Shown in pieces: positions 7,615 to 15,313 of a stretch of DNA of 47,830 nt (positions are counted from its first letter, which is position 1; the number at the start of each line of letters is the position of its first letter). The notes under the pieces were generated by a model that worked only from the letters and a program-made list of their open reading frames with translations, made no database searches and was not told where the DNA came from. Source of the stretch: Pseudomonadota bacterium (GTDB lineage Bacteria; Desulfobacterota; Syntrophobacteria; Syntrophobacterales; Syntrophobacteraceae). The stretch lies in assembly GCA_023442755.1 (NCBI GenBank), contig JAEZXS010000138.1, positions 1-47,830 of the forward strand. Reading direction: 5' to 3'. The position numbers and the translations under genes were made by a program.

Positions 7615-10203
7615 ATGAAAGAACCTTCAAAGACAAAATACGTTTGTATCCACGGTCATTTCTACCAGCCCCCCAGGGAAAATCCATGGCTCGAGGAAAT
7701 CGAGCGTGAGGATTCGGCCAGTCCGTACCATGACTGGAACGAACGCATTCACATGGAGTGCTACCGGGCCAATGCCGCGGCCCGGCTTACGGCCGACGAC
7801 AATCGTATCCTGGGCCTGAGGAACAACTACCTGGACTTCAGTTTTAATTTCGGTCCGACGCTGATGCGGTGGATTGAACGGAAGCATCCATGGGTCTACC
7901 GGGCCATATTGGATGCGGACAGGGACAGTCTCGAAATTCGCAACGGCCATGGAAATGCGATCGCCCAGGTATACAACCATGTCATTATGCCCCTTGCGAA
8001 TCAGCGCGACAAGGTGACCCAGGTGCTCTGGGGAATTCGCGATTTCACCTATCGCTTCGGCAGGCGTCCGGAAGGCATGTGGCTTGCCGAAACTGCGGTG
8101 GACCGTTCCACCCTGTCGGTCCTGGCGGATGCCGGCATCAAGTTCACCATACTTTCTCCGTACCAGGCCGCGAAATGGCGTTTTCTGCGCGGCGACGGGC
8201 AATGGCAGGACGCCTGCGGCGGCGTTATCCCGACGGGACGGGCTTACCGGTATGACTGCGGCGGCGGGAGGGTCATTCACATCTTCTTCTACGACCCAGC
8301 ACTTGCCCGCGGGGTTGCTTTTGAGCGGGTGCTCGAGCACAGCAGCAAATTCCTGGCACAAATCGACAGGACCTATGGGCTTCGGGACGAATCGCGAGAA
8401 GAGCCGTGGCTTGTGAATACGGCGACGGACGGAGAGTCTTACGGACACCATTTCAAATTCGGCGATATGGCCCTTGCGGCCGCTTTTCAGGAGCTGGAGC
8501 ACGACCCCTCGGCTGTTGTAACCAATTATGGGAACTTCCTGGCCTCCTTCCCGGTAGTGGCGGAGGTGGAGATTTTCGAGAACACGGCGTGGAGCTGCGC
8601 GCACGGGCTTGGGCGGTGGAGCGAGGACTGCGGGTGCCGGATCGGGTCCGAGCCCGGCTGGAACCAGAAATGGAGGGCGCCGCTTCGCAGGGCTCTCAAT
8701 TTCCTGCGGGATGCGCTCGCCGTCCATTATGAAACCGAGATGCGCGAGCTTTGCAATAACCCCTGGCTAGCCAGAGACGAATACATCGATGTCATTCTGG
8801 ACCAGGACGCCTGCCTGGAAGGCTTTTTGAAAAAGCACCTGATCGGCGGCCCTGCCTCCGGCAACCAGGCCCGGCTCCTCGAACTGCTCGAGATGCAGCG
8901 CTTTGCGCTTCTCATGTTTACGTCGTGCGGCTGGTTTTTCGATGAAATCAGCCAACTCGAATCGCTGCTCCTCCTCAAGTATGCCGCCCGAGCCATGCAA
9001 CTGGCGGAGAATACGGGGGCGGAGCCGTTGGAGCAGGCTTTCCTCCGGATCCTTGAAGAAGCCCCGTCCAACGTGCCGGAGCTGGAAAACGGCGCCAGGG
9101 TGTACCTGGAGAAAGTAAAGCCGGAAATCGTTTCGGAAAACAGGGTGGCGGCCAACTATGCGATTCAGTCGCTTGCGCTTTCCTCCCGCAGGCAGTTCCG
9201 GCTGTATACCTACGAAATCGTACCGCAGAAGGAAGAGGACCTTGGCGCCAACCCCGTTCCTTCGCTGTACGGGCATATCACCGTAAGGGACAAGAGGACT
9301 CTTGCCGATCGGGACTTCATCTACATGGTGATCCATTTCGGCGGTCTCGATTTCCGCTGCTCGGTCAAGCCTTACACCGGCGACGAGGAATATTTCGAAA
9401 TACTCGAAGCCCTGCAGGGAAGTGTTGAAGAGCAGAATACGATGAAGATGCTCCGGGTCCTCGATGAGAAGTTCGGGACTTCTTTTTTCGGCCTCGAAGA
9501 TGTTTTCAGGGATCTGCGGTCTTCCCTGGCCATCGAGATTAGCCGGGCGGCGCTTGGCGCTCACACGGAACTGCAGCGAACCCTCTACAACATCCACAAG
9601 CCGCTCATCTCCTCGCTCAAACAATGGGGGATAAGCATCCCGAGCGATCTTCGGGTTTCTATCCGGCGCCTTATGAGCGACGAGATCGAACAACTTGTGG
9701 AGCGAATCCTGCTGCACGAGGAAAAGGACATTTCTCCCGAGGCGCCCTGGTACACAACCGATTTCTTCTACCGGGCGCATATGGCCAGGCTGAACTCTCT
9801 CCTGGACGAGGCGAAGACCTGGGTGGGCCCGCTCCTTCTCGAAACCGTGTCCGCCAGGCTGGGGCAGGCGCTCGTCCGGAGTATGACGCAGATGGAGAAG
9901 ACCTTCGATCAGGCCGAAGCAGGGCGCCTGTACCGGCTGCTGACCGTCGGCAGTGTCCTGGATGTCAAGCCGGAGACGTGGAAACTTCAGACGCTCTATT
10001 TCCAGTTCGTCATGAAGGGTGTGGCGGAACAGGAGTTGCTCGGGCGGATCCCGCGGATCGAGAAATTCCTGAGCGAACTCGATCAGTTGCTCTGGTGCCG
10101 ATTCGCCAGGCTCTTGGGCGAGGTGCCGGTCTCCTTTTCGCGCGACCTGATGCCCCTTGAGGCTGCCAGGGCATTTCCCGTGAAGACGCATGGTTCGGAT
10201 TGA
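7615..10203 (+). CDS. Glycoside hydrolase family 57 protein with C-terminal DUF3536-type region
   Basis: An 862-residue cytosolic protein. The N-terminal 330 residues form the GH57 (beta/alpha)7 barrel, with conserved regions HGHFYQPPREN (13-23), IRNGHGNAIAQVYNH, GMWLAETAVDRSTL with the probable nucleophile Glu159, HIFFYDPALA, and the acid/base candidate in TATDGESYGHH. The remaining 530 residues are the helical DUF3536-type extension found in these long members. GH57 enzymes hydrolyse or transfer alpha-glucans; the exact activity here is unknown. Start 7615 is preferred because AGGTG sits four bases ahead, while the frame also offers TTG 7600. A TATAAT at 7527-7532 is the likely -10 box. CooT follows after 54 bases. 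Confidence 0.88.
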   Translation: MKEPSKTKYVCIHGHFYQPPRENPWLEEIEREDSASPYHDWNERIHMECYRANAAARLTADDNRILGLRNNYLDFSFNFGPTLMRWIERKHPWVYRAILDADRDSLEIRNGHGNAIAQVYNHVIMPLANQRDKVTQVLWGIRDFTYRFGRRPEGMWLAETAVDRSTLSVLADAGIKFTILSPYQAAKWRFLRGDGQWQDACGGVIPTGRAYRYDCGGGRVIHIFFYDPALARGVAFERVLEHSSKFLAQIDRTYGLRDESREEPWLVNTATDGESYGHHFKFGDMALAAAFQELEHDPSAVVTNYGNFLASFPVVAEVEIFENTAWSCAHGLGRWSEDCGCRIGSEPGWNQKWRAPLRRALNFLRDALAVHYETEMRELCNNPWLARDEYIDVILDQDACLEGFLKKHLIGGPASGNQARLLELLEMQRFALLMFTSCGWFFDEISQLESLLLLKYAARAMQLAENTGAEPLEQAFLRILEEAPSNVPELENGARVYLEKVKPEIVSENRVAANYAIQSLALSSRRQFRLYTYEIVPQKEEDLGANPVPSLYGHITVRDKRTLADRDFIYMVIHFGGLDFRCSVKPYTGDEEYFEILEALQGSVEEQNTMKMLRVLDEKFGTSFFGLEDVFRDLRSSLAIEISRAALGAHTELQRTLYNIHKPLISSLKQWGISIPSDLRVSIRRLMSDEIEQLVERILLHEEKDISPEAPWYTTDFFYRAHMARLNSLLDEAKTWVGPLLLETVSARLGQALVRSMTQMEKTFDQAEAGRLYRLLTVGSVLDVKPETWKLQTLYFQFVMKGVAEQELLGRIPRIEKFLSELDQLLWCRFARLLGEVPVSFSRDLMPLEAARAFPVKTHGSD

Positions 10204-10224
10204 TATTTGGGGCGGGTTTTACTA

Positions 10225-10245
10225 TGATGAGTTGAAATCATCAAC
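10225..10245. promoter_or_regulatory. Overlapping inverted repeats ahead of cooT
   Basis: TGATGA-N7-TCATCA (10225-10243) overlaps GTTGA-N5-TCAAC (10231-10245), just before the ribosome site of the CooT gene. This could be an operator or a small leader hairpin; the evidence is symmetry only. Confidence 0.3.
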
Positions 10246-10257
10246 TGGGAGAAGATC

Positions 10258-10443
10258 ATGTGCGAGGCCAATGCGTATTTGTTGAAAGAAGGCAAAGAGG
10301 AACTCATCCTCGAAGCTGTTGATAAAGTTGAAAGCGAAGGCAACCAGATAAGAATCGAGAGCATCTTCGGAGAGCAAAAGGTAGTGAACGGACAAATCCG
10401 CAGCATGTCTCTCCTGGACCATAAGATCGTGATCGAAGGCTAG
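10258..10443 (+). CDS. cooT: CooT family nickel-binding protein
   Basis: A 61-residue protein that matches the CooT family over its whole length: MCEANAYLL at the N-terminus, an EGNQIRIESIFGEQK centre and a LLDHKIVIE end. CooT proteins are small beta-barrel homodimers. Nickel binds through the N-terminal Met-Cys pair, and Cys2 is present here. In Rhodospirillum CooT assists nickel loading of CO dehydrogenase. No CO dehydrogenase gene lies in the window, so the client enzyme is open. GGGAGAAG lies a few bases ahead of the ATG. Confidence 0.85.
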   Translation: MCEANAYLLKEGKEELILEAVDKVESEGNQIRIESIFGEQKVVNGQIRSMSLLDHKIVIEG

Positions 10444-10494
10444 AGTCGCCTGCGTCTTAGGTTGAAGTACAGGCGCCCTGCAGACCCCCGGTTC

Positions 10495-11247
10495 TCATTT
10501 TTCCCCGTTCCGGTTCGAATCCTCCATTCTCTTGAAACAATACCAGTCTATCTGCCTGCAGATGCCGCGAACAACGCGGATGTCCCGACCCCGCAGATTC
10601 AGGCGGCTGAAGAAACGCCGGATATTTATCATCCAGTAGTCGGGATTTTCCGGGTTGATGAAGTTGATCTTTGCAAGCGTTTCCTGGAGGTGCGCGTACA
10701 TGCCTTCCAGTTCGCCGCGGGTTGCGAGCCGGGGGGTATAGGCCTCCCTCTTTTCGGTGGAGGCGAGGAAGAACTCGTATGCCATTATCATGACGGACTG
10801 AGCCAGGTTGAGGGAGGAGAAGTCGGCGGTCGGTATAGTGACCAGGGCATCGCAGTACTTCAGGTGTTCGTTTGCCAGTCCGCTGCTTTCGGTGCCGAAA
10901 AGGACAGCAATTCTATTTTTCTGACTTATATCAATTAGTTCCTGGGCGAGCTGCCGCGGCCCTTTCGGCCCCTGGCGGTGCGATCCGACCCGGGCGGTGG
11001 TCCCAACCACGTACTGGAAGGGAACCAGGGCATCTTCGAGGCTTTCGTAGACTTCGATCTCCGCGACGATGTCTTCGGCATTGTGCGTTGCGGTTTTGAG
11101 TACGCGGGTGAGGTCGCAGTCGATCGGGCTGACCAGCAGAAGGCTGGAAAGGCCCATGTTTTTAATTGCGCGGGCCGCGGCGCCGATGTTTTCGGGAAAA
11201 TGCGGCTCATTCAGTACGATTGTTATATTACTCAAGTTTATTTGCAT
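10495..11247 (-). CDS. trmJ: tRNA (cytidine/uridine-2'-O-)-methyltransferase, TrmJ type
   Basis: A 250-residue SpoU/TrmD-superfamily (alpha/beta knot) methyltransferase. The three knot motifs are clear: ENIGAAARAIKNMG (19-32), LFGTESSGLANE and LNLAQSVMIMAYE. TrmJ adds a 2'-O-methyl group at position 32 of the tRNA anticodon loop using SAM. The C-terminal 80 residues (LQETLAKINFINPEN, FFSRLNLRGRDIRVVRGI) match the TrmJ-specific extension and separate it from TrmH and TrmL. It is transcribed toward cooT and is convergent with it. Confidence 0.92.
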   Translation of the reverse strand: MQINLSNITIVLNEPHFPENIGAAARAIKNMGLSSLLLVSPIDCDLTRVLKTATHNAEDIVAEIEVYESLEDALVPFQYVVGTTARVGSHRQGPKGPRQLAQELIDISQKNRIAVLFGTESSGLANEHLKYCDALVTIPTADFSSLNLAQSVMIMAYEFFLASTEKREAYTPRLATRGELEGMYAHLQETLAKINFINPENPDYWMINIRRFFSRLNLRGRDIRVVRGICRQIDWYCFKRMEDSNRNGEK

Positions 11248-11847
11248 GTCGTTTCGTCGATCCTGAACGCAGAAGATTTTTTGGTGCGAATCATAGCTGT
11301 TTTGAACGTTGAGGCCAAATCATTTATACCTTGGCTTAAACCTTGTGCGCCCGGGATAACCTTGGTCTGAACGGGAGGGGGCGGACCGCCCTCGTAAGCA
11401 ACTCCGGTCTATTGGATTGCACCCGGGTGCAATATAAATTTTATCCGGTGATTTCAGGAAACTGTATCTCCTGTTCCATATTGCGGGATCGAAATAAAAA
11501 GAAAGTTTCAATGATTTACATTTTCCGGCTATATCAGCCGGGCGAAGGAATGGAACCGGCCCGTACGAAATCCCCGATTTCGAGACTCACTGGTTTCTTG
11601 CGACCCATTTCGAGAGGGAATGTACGATTTCGGGGGATTAGCAGCCGATTCCAAGGGGAGCATTCTAGTTCGCGCTGCCATTAATAAAGCAGCATTCTAA
11701 AGATAAGGAAATCAGGTGATCTTGAATTCCATTCTTAATCAATTTTGCATTTTTTTATTTACTTAGGTGTGTTATGCTGTTTTTCGTTGTTTCGATGATT
11801 TCTTTCTTCATAATCGGGTTAAACTACACAATGGAACAATTACTTAG
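11248..11847. other. Gene-free stretch with an 18-base perfect palindrome
   Basis: There are 600 bases between two divergent genes. Open frames here have no ribosome site and no protein-like composition. The clearest feature is ATTGCACCCGGGTGCAAT at 11416-11433, an uninterrupted palindrome in an AT-rich surround, which looks like a dimeric regulator site. The rest up to 11847 is AT-rich without a clear sigma70 promoter. Confidence 0.5.
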
Positions 11848-11866
11848 ATATCATTCCGAATGATAT
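11848..11866. promoter_or_regulatory. 19-base palindrome ahead of the MucR-like gene, candidate operator
   Basis: ATATCATTCCGAATGATAT has perfect nine-base arms around a single central base. It ends 11 bases before the ribosome site of the MucR-like regulator, which suggests autoregulation. Confidence 0.5.
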
Positions 11867-11890
11867 GGTGAAATTACAGGAGGTATGGGA

Positions 11891-12448
11891 ATGCGCAAGT
11901 TGTTGGATATCGCTGCAGAAATCATCCAGGCCCAGGCGTCTGTGGGCCAGATGTCTGCAGAACAGATCGAACAATCCCTGGTGAAGACTTTTGCCACTCT
12001 GCAGAAGATGCAGAGGGCCGAAGAAAAGGGAATAATGCTGGATAAAGATACTGCTGAAGAGGCGGGCGCCGAGGAAGCAGGTGTGGCGAAAAAGGAACCT
12101 AGGGAATCGATCCAGGACGACAGGATCGTCTGTCTGGAATGCGGCACGGAAATGAGGCAGCTCACGACGAAGCACCTCAGCTCACATGGCCTCACTCCGC
12201 GCGATTACAAGAAAAAGTGGGGATTTTCCCTGAAACAGCCTCTTTCGGCCAAGTCTCTGACCAAAGCCAGAAGCAAGGCGGCCAAGAAAAGGGGACTGCC
12301 CGAGAACCTAGTGAAGTTTCTGGAAGAAAGAAAGCAGAAGAAAGCGGAAGCGGCCGGCTCTTCCGAAAGTCCTGGTGGCGACCTTGGTGGCCAGAAGGAG
12401 GGGAGAGTAGCCGTGAAAAGAAGACCCCGGGCGCGCAAGGCGGGCTAA
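11891..12448 (+). CDS. MucR/Ros-family transcriptional regulator
   Basis: A 185-residue DNA-binding protein. The C2H2-type zinc finger of the Ros/MucR family is at residues 81-99 (Cys81, Cys84, His95, His99), followed by the family block HGLTPRDYKKKWGFS. The N-terminal 50 residues contain a helical oligomerisation-type segment, and a 25-residue acidic linker separates it from the finger. The tail after residue 130 is very basic (KARSKAAKKRG and RRPRARK), longer than in alpha-proteobacterial MucR, and probably adds unspecific DNA contact. The start is set at 11891 because AGGAGG at 11878-11883 lies seven bases ahead; the in-frame ATG at 11885 sits too close. The targets are unknown; the palindrome just upstream may be one. 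Confidence 0.88.
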   Translation: MRKLLDIAAEIIQAQASVGQMSAEQIEQSLVKTFATLQKMQRAEEKGIMLDKDTAEEAGAEEAGVAKKEPRESIQDDRIVCLECGTEMRQLTTKHLSSHGLTPRDYKKKWGFSLKQPLSAKSLTKARSKAAKKRGLPENLVKFLEERKQKKAEAAGSSESPGGDLGGQKEGRVAVKRRPRARKAG

Positions 12449-12461
12449 CTTTCATTACCGC

Positions 12462-12572
12462 AACCCGAAAGCTTTTCGGGTTGGCGGAGACCTGCGCATA
12501 CTTTGCGACTCCATTCTTTTCTTCCCGGTGTGATGCCCGCCTGCCAGGCCTGCAACGAACATGCAGGCGGGC
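12462..12572 (+). terminator. Hairpins behind the MucR-like gene
   Basis: AACCCGAAA and TTTCGGGTT (12462-12482) form a perfect nine-base stem with a three-base loop, 13 bases after the stop codon but without a T-run. A second stem, GCCCGCCTGC/GCAGGCGGGC (12535-12544, 12563-12572), follows. Either may end transcription. Confidence 0.45.
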
Positions 12573-12635
12573 AGGTTCGGGCTGCCCGTCCGGGAGGTTT
12601 TCCTGCGGCATCTCTTCTTGAATTCTTCGCCCGAT

Positions 12636-12663
12636 TTGCGGTGCTTCTACAAAGCATTATATT
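12636..12663 (+). promoter_or_regulatory. Promoter of the DUF72 gene giving a likely leaderless transcript
   Basis: TTGCGG at 12636-12641 and TATATT at 12658-12663 are 16 bases apart. Transcription would begin at about 12670, which is the A of the start codon, and no ribosome site is present. Confidence 0.5.
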
Positions 12664-12669
12664 GCATCA

Positions 12670-13425
12670 ATGAAAGCGGGGATTGTTCAGATCGGCACCT
12701 CCGGCTGGAGCTACAAGCACTGGAAGGGGCCATTCTACCCGGAAGACATTCCGGACCGGAAGATGCTGCCTTTCTATTTTCAACACTTCCGAACGGTGGA
12801 AATCAACAGCTCCTTCTATCGCCTGCCCCTGCTTAAAACGTTCGAGAATTGGCGGAACTCCTCACCACGGGATTTTGTGTTCTCAGTAAAAGCGAGTCGT
12901 TATATTACGCACGTCAAGAGATTGAGCGAGCCGGCCGAACCTGTTGAAAGATTTTTCGAACGCGTTTCGGGGCTGGGCGATAAAACGGGCCCGATTCTTT
13001 TTCAGCTTCCACCGGGGCTCAAGATGAACCCCGATAAGCTGGACGCGTTCCTGCGGCAGCTTCCTCGCGGCTATCGTTATGCGTTCGAGTTTCGGAACGC
13101 GAGTTGGTTTCATCCTGAAACGTATTCCATGCTTGCTCGGCACGGTTCGGCTTTTTGCATATACGAACTGGGCGGGAGGGCATCCCCCCTGGAGGTGACG
13201 GCCGATTTCATCTACGTCCGGCTGCATGGGCCCGACGGTCCCTACCAGGGCAGCTATTCGAAAGAATCTCTTTCACAGTGGGGCTTGCATTTCGACCGGT
13301 GGACGGGTGAATCCCGGGACGTTTATTGCTATTTCGACAACGACCAGAATGGATATGCCGCCCGGAATGCTTCCGAGCTGCAGGAACTGATGGACCGGTC
13401 CCATGAAATCGGCTCGGGCGCCTGA
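12670..13425 (+). CDS. DUF72 (YecE-like) family protein
   Basis: A 251-residue TIM-barrel family protein. Typical DUF72 landmarks are IGTSGWSYKHWKGPFYP (residues 8-24), the TVEINSSFYRLP block, FVFSVKASRYITH, GPILFQLPPGLK, YAFEFRNASWF and the C-terminal CYFDNDQNGYAARNA. The biochemical role of the family is unknown; a link to metal or nucleic acid chemistry has only been proposed. The start has no Shine-Dalgarno sequence, while the promoter places the transcription start on the ATG itself. It stands alone, without an operon partner. Confidence 0.9.
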   Translation: MKAGIVQIGTSGWSYKHWKGPFYPEDIPDRKMLPFYFQHFRTVEINSSFYRLPLLKTFENWRNSSPRDFVFSVKASRYITHVKRLSEPAEPVERFFERVSGLGDKTGPILFQLPPGLKMNPDKLDAFLRQLPRGYRYAFEFRNASWFHPETYSMLARHGSAFCIYELGGRASPLEVTADFIYVRLHGPDGPYQGSYSKESLSQWGLHFDRWTGESRDVYCYFDNDQNGYAARNASELQELMDRSHEIGSGA

Positions 13426-13474
13426 AAGTTGCTCCGGTTTTTCCGGAAAAACCCGGACTTTTTCAATTTGCTGA

Positions 13475-13501
13475 TTGCATAAGGTTTGTTCCTGTTATAA
13501 T
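13475..13501 (+). promoter_or_regulatory. Possible promoter with consensus -10
   Basis: A consensus TATAAT at 13496-13501 is preceded by TTGCAT at 13475-13480, with a short 15-base spacing. An inverted repeat GACAAGGC/GCCTTGTC lies about 70 bases downstream. The promoter would read into the structured leader at 13690. Confidence 0.35.
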
Positions 13502-13689
13502 AAAATAACTTCACCGGCGTGCATTGCATTTTCCGCAAAACCGGAATCCAAGGGAAAATGGAACACCTCCTTGACAAGGCGGGTACTGTTATTTAGCCTT
13601 GTCTAAGCCAGCCCCTCAAACTAGCAGTCTCCATCCGGAGTTTGAGTTGATTCCTCAGGCACGTGATCTTTAAACTTTAGATTGTGTTT

Positions 13690-13939
13690 ATGGTTCTGAA
13701 CGCCGCGGAGCGTATGCTCCGGGGAAAACAGAAGCCGGTCGGCCGACGCCGGGGACAACCCGGGAACCAGTTTAACGGTGTACCTGTATCCTTTGTGTTC
13801 AGAAGGCCGGTTCGCAGCCGAACCGGGGAAGGAAACCAGTATCCTCAGATTACCTGGATCAGCACGGCAGACCCCGAACGAATCGAATTAAGACCCGACG
13901 CAGGATTTAAAGACTATTTAGGCAAAAAAGGAACATGGC
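13690..13939 (+). other. Structured non-coding leader ahead of the AbrB-like gene
   Basis: A 250-base stretch with several exact stem-loops in a row: GGAGC-GTAT-GCTCC, CCGGG-GACAA-CCCGG, and CCGGTTCG-CAGC-CGAACCGG, separated by purine-rich single-stranded bits (GGGGAAAACAGAAG, GGGAACCAG, GGAAGGAAACCAG). No open frame here looks like a protein. It could be a long 5' leader with regulatory structure, or a separate small RNA. It does not match a riboswitch class I can recognise. Confidence 0.4.
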
Positions 13940-14389
13940 ATGCAGATCGAATACAGAAATATCGATGCGAAGCTCGTCGTGAATGAAATCCGTAACGGCA
14001 GGTCGCTGGAATCCGTTCAGAAGCTGTTCGGACTAAAGTTCAAAAGCGAGGTTCAGGACCTCTATCTGAAAGGGTTGATGGAACTCGGGGAAATCCCTCA
14101 GGTTGAATTCAATAAACCGGTCGCGTCCCCCAGGCTCAATTCGCGTCCTGTAGAACCGCCGCGCGCATTCAGTCCCGTCAACAACGCCCGCAGGCGGGAA
14201 AAGCCACCGATTTCCAACCCCTCGGTCGTGATCAAGACGGGTAACTTCAGGACGATCGGCCAGAGCGGCAGCATAACGCTTAACCGCGCATTGCTGATCG
14301 AGATGCTCGGATTCGGCATCGGGGATTCATTCGAGATCTTTAGGGAAGACGATCAGGTAATTTTGAAGAAAAGCGCTAATCCTGCATGA
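13940..14389 (+). CDS. Two-domain regulator-like protein with C-terminal SpoVT/AbrB-type domain
   Basis: A 149-residue protein with AAGGA seven bases before the ATG. Residues 1-55 contain a helix-turn-helix-like pattern (VVNEIRNGRSLESVQKLFGL). A proline-rich linker (about 60-95) leads to a swapped-hairpin-type segment at 100-145 with ITLNRALLIEMLGFGIGDSFEI and VILKKS, the hallmark order of SpoVT/AbrB domains. It is probably a DNA-binding transcription regulator. No toxin gene is adjacent, so it does not look like an antitoxin. The family is not named with certainty. Confidence 0.65.
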   Translation: MQIEYRNIDAKLVVNEIRNGRSLESVQKLFGLKFKSEVQDLYLKGLMELGEIPQVEFNKPVASPRLNSRPVEPPRAFSPVNNARRREKPPISNPSVVIKTGNFRTIGQSGSITLNRALLIEMLGFGIGDSFEIFREDDQVILKKSANPA

Positions 14390-14416
14390 AAACGGACAGG
14401 CTCGTCCAACCGCTCT

Positions 14417-14433
14417 GCCGGGTAAAACCCGGC
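14417..14433. terminator. Short hairpin between convergent genes
   Basis: GCCGGGT-AAA-ACCCGGC forms a perfect seven-base stem between the AbrB-like gene and the convergent phosphatidyltransferase gene. There is no T-run, so it is a weak candidate terminator. Confidence 0.35.
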
Positions 14434-14473
14434 CCCGGCTTACTCCTCGGTCTGATATGCACTATGTAGAGCG

Positions 14474-15124
14474 CTAGCCCCTTTTGTTCCTGAGATTATT
14501 CAGCACGTGAAGGAAACGCCACATGGCGGTCAGGTTGGTTCCTACCGCCAGGATGACCAGGACTCCCATTAAGGCCGCGTCCTGACCCCAGTGCGCGCCC
14601 GAGACCACACCGATCAGGTTCACGAAGGGGTTGAAAATTCCGGCAAGCCCAAGCAAAATGATTCTCTCGCCTCTTTGAAAGAAGCCGACCAGGCATTTTT
14701 CTCCCAGTCCTTCGGCACGGGCCCTGGTGTAGCTCACCATCAGCGATCCGAACAGGATTAGCAGGATGAGCAGTGAAAACAGGGGCGGCCGGGTTTCAAG
14801 GCGGTAGAAGTGATACCAGATGCCGAGATACATGATCAGTTCGGTGTAGCGGTCCAGAACGGAGTCGAGAAAGGCTCCGAATTTCTTGCTCTGCCCCGTC
14901 GCTCTCGCCAGGGAACCGTCCAGTGTATCGAGCAGTCCCGTCAGCAGCGTGAAGACCCCGCCCAGGAGCGGAACGTAGACGAACGAGATTCCCGCCAGCA
15001 TGCTGATGAGGAACCCGGCATAGGTAATATGGTTTGGGGTTAGCTTCCAATCCACCAGCCTGGGAACGATGTGCCTTTCCAGGAAGCTGTAATAACCCGT
15101 CTCAATCGACGTTCCTTTGAGCAT
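14474..15124 (-). CDS. CDP-alcohol phosphatidyltransferase family membrane protein
   Basis: A 216-residue inner-membrane enzyme of the PgsA/CDP-alcohol class. The full active-site signature is present: Asp66-x2-Asp69-Gly-x2-Ala-Arg74-x8-Gly83-x3-Asp87-x3-Asp91. The first, second and third aspartates bind Mg2+ and the last acts as base. About six membrane helices surround it. The family joins a CDP-diacylglycerol (or CDP-polyol) to an alcohol to make phospholipids. The acceptor (glycerol phosphate, inositol phosphate or other) cannot be decided from the motif. It stands alone, 189 bases downstream of moeA on the same strand. Confidence 0.87.
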   Translation of the reverse strand: MLKGTSIETGYYSFLERHIVPRLVDWKLTPNHITYAGFLISMLAGISFVYVPLLGGVFTLLTGLLDTLDGSLARATGQSKKFGAFLDSVLDRYTELIMYLGIWYHFYRLETRPPLFSLLILLILFGSLMVSYTRARAEGLGEKCLVGFFQRGERIILLGLAGIFNPFVNLIGVVSGAHWGQDAALMGVLVILAVGTNLTAMWRFLHVLNNLRNKRG

Positions 15125-15313
15125 ACAGACCTCAGTTTCCGGCGATCACGAACAGGGGCGAGAAAGGGAGTGCTTTCCAGACCGCATTTGGTTCGCGAAA
15201 GAATGCAAATTCATGAAAGACAAAATATACTGGATAGCAAATTTCTTCGCGTAGATCAAAATAATACCGAAAATGGGAGATGCTCGGTATTTTATTCCAT
15301 AAATACCGGACAG

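Noticed and set aside
10505..10525. GGTTCGAATCC-like sequence resembling a tRNA T-loop
   Set aside because: It lies within the trmJ coding region and no acceptor or anticodon stem can be built around it.
11343..11684. A 113-codon frame in the gap before the MucR-like gene
   Set aside because: No ribosome site and no protein-like pattern.
13684..13986. A 100-codon frame ahead of the AbrB-like gene
   Set aside because: No ribosome site, overlaps the next gene, and runs through perfect hairpins; a structured leader explains the sequence better.
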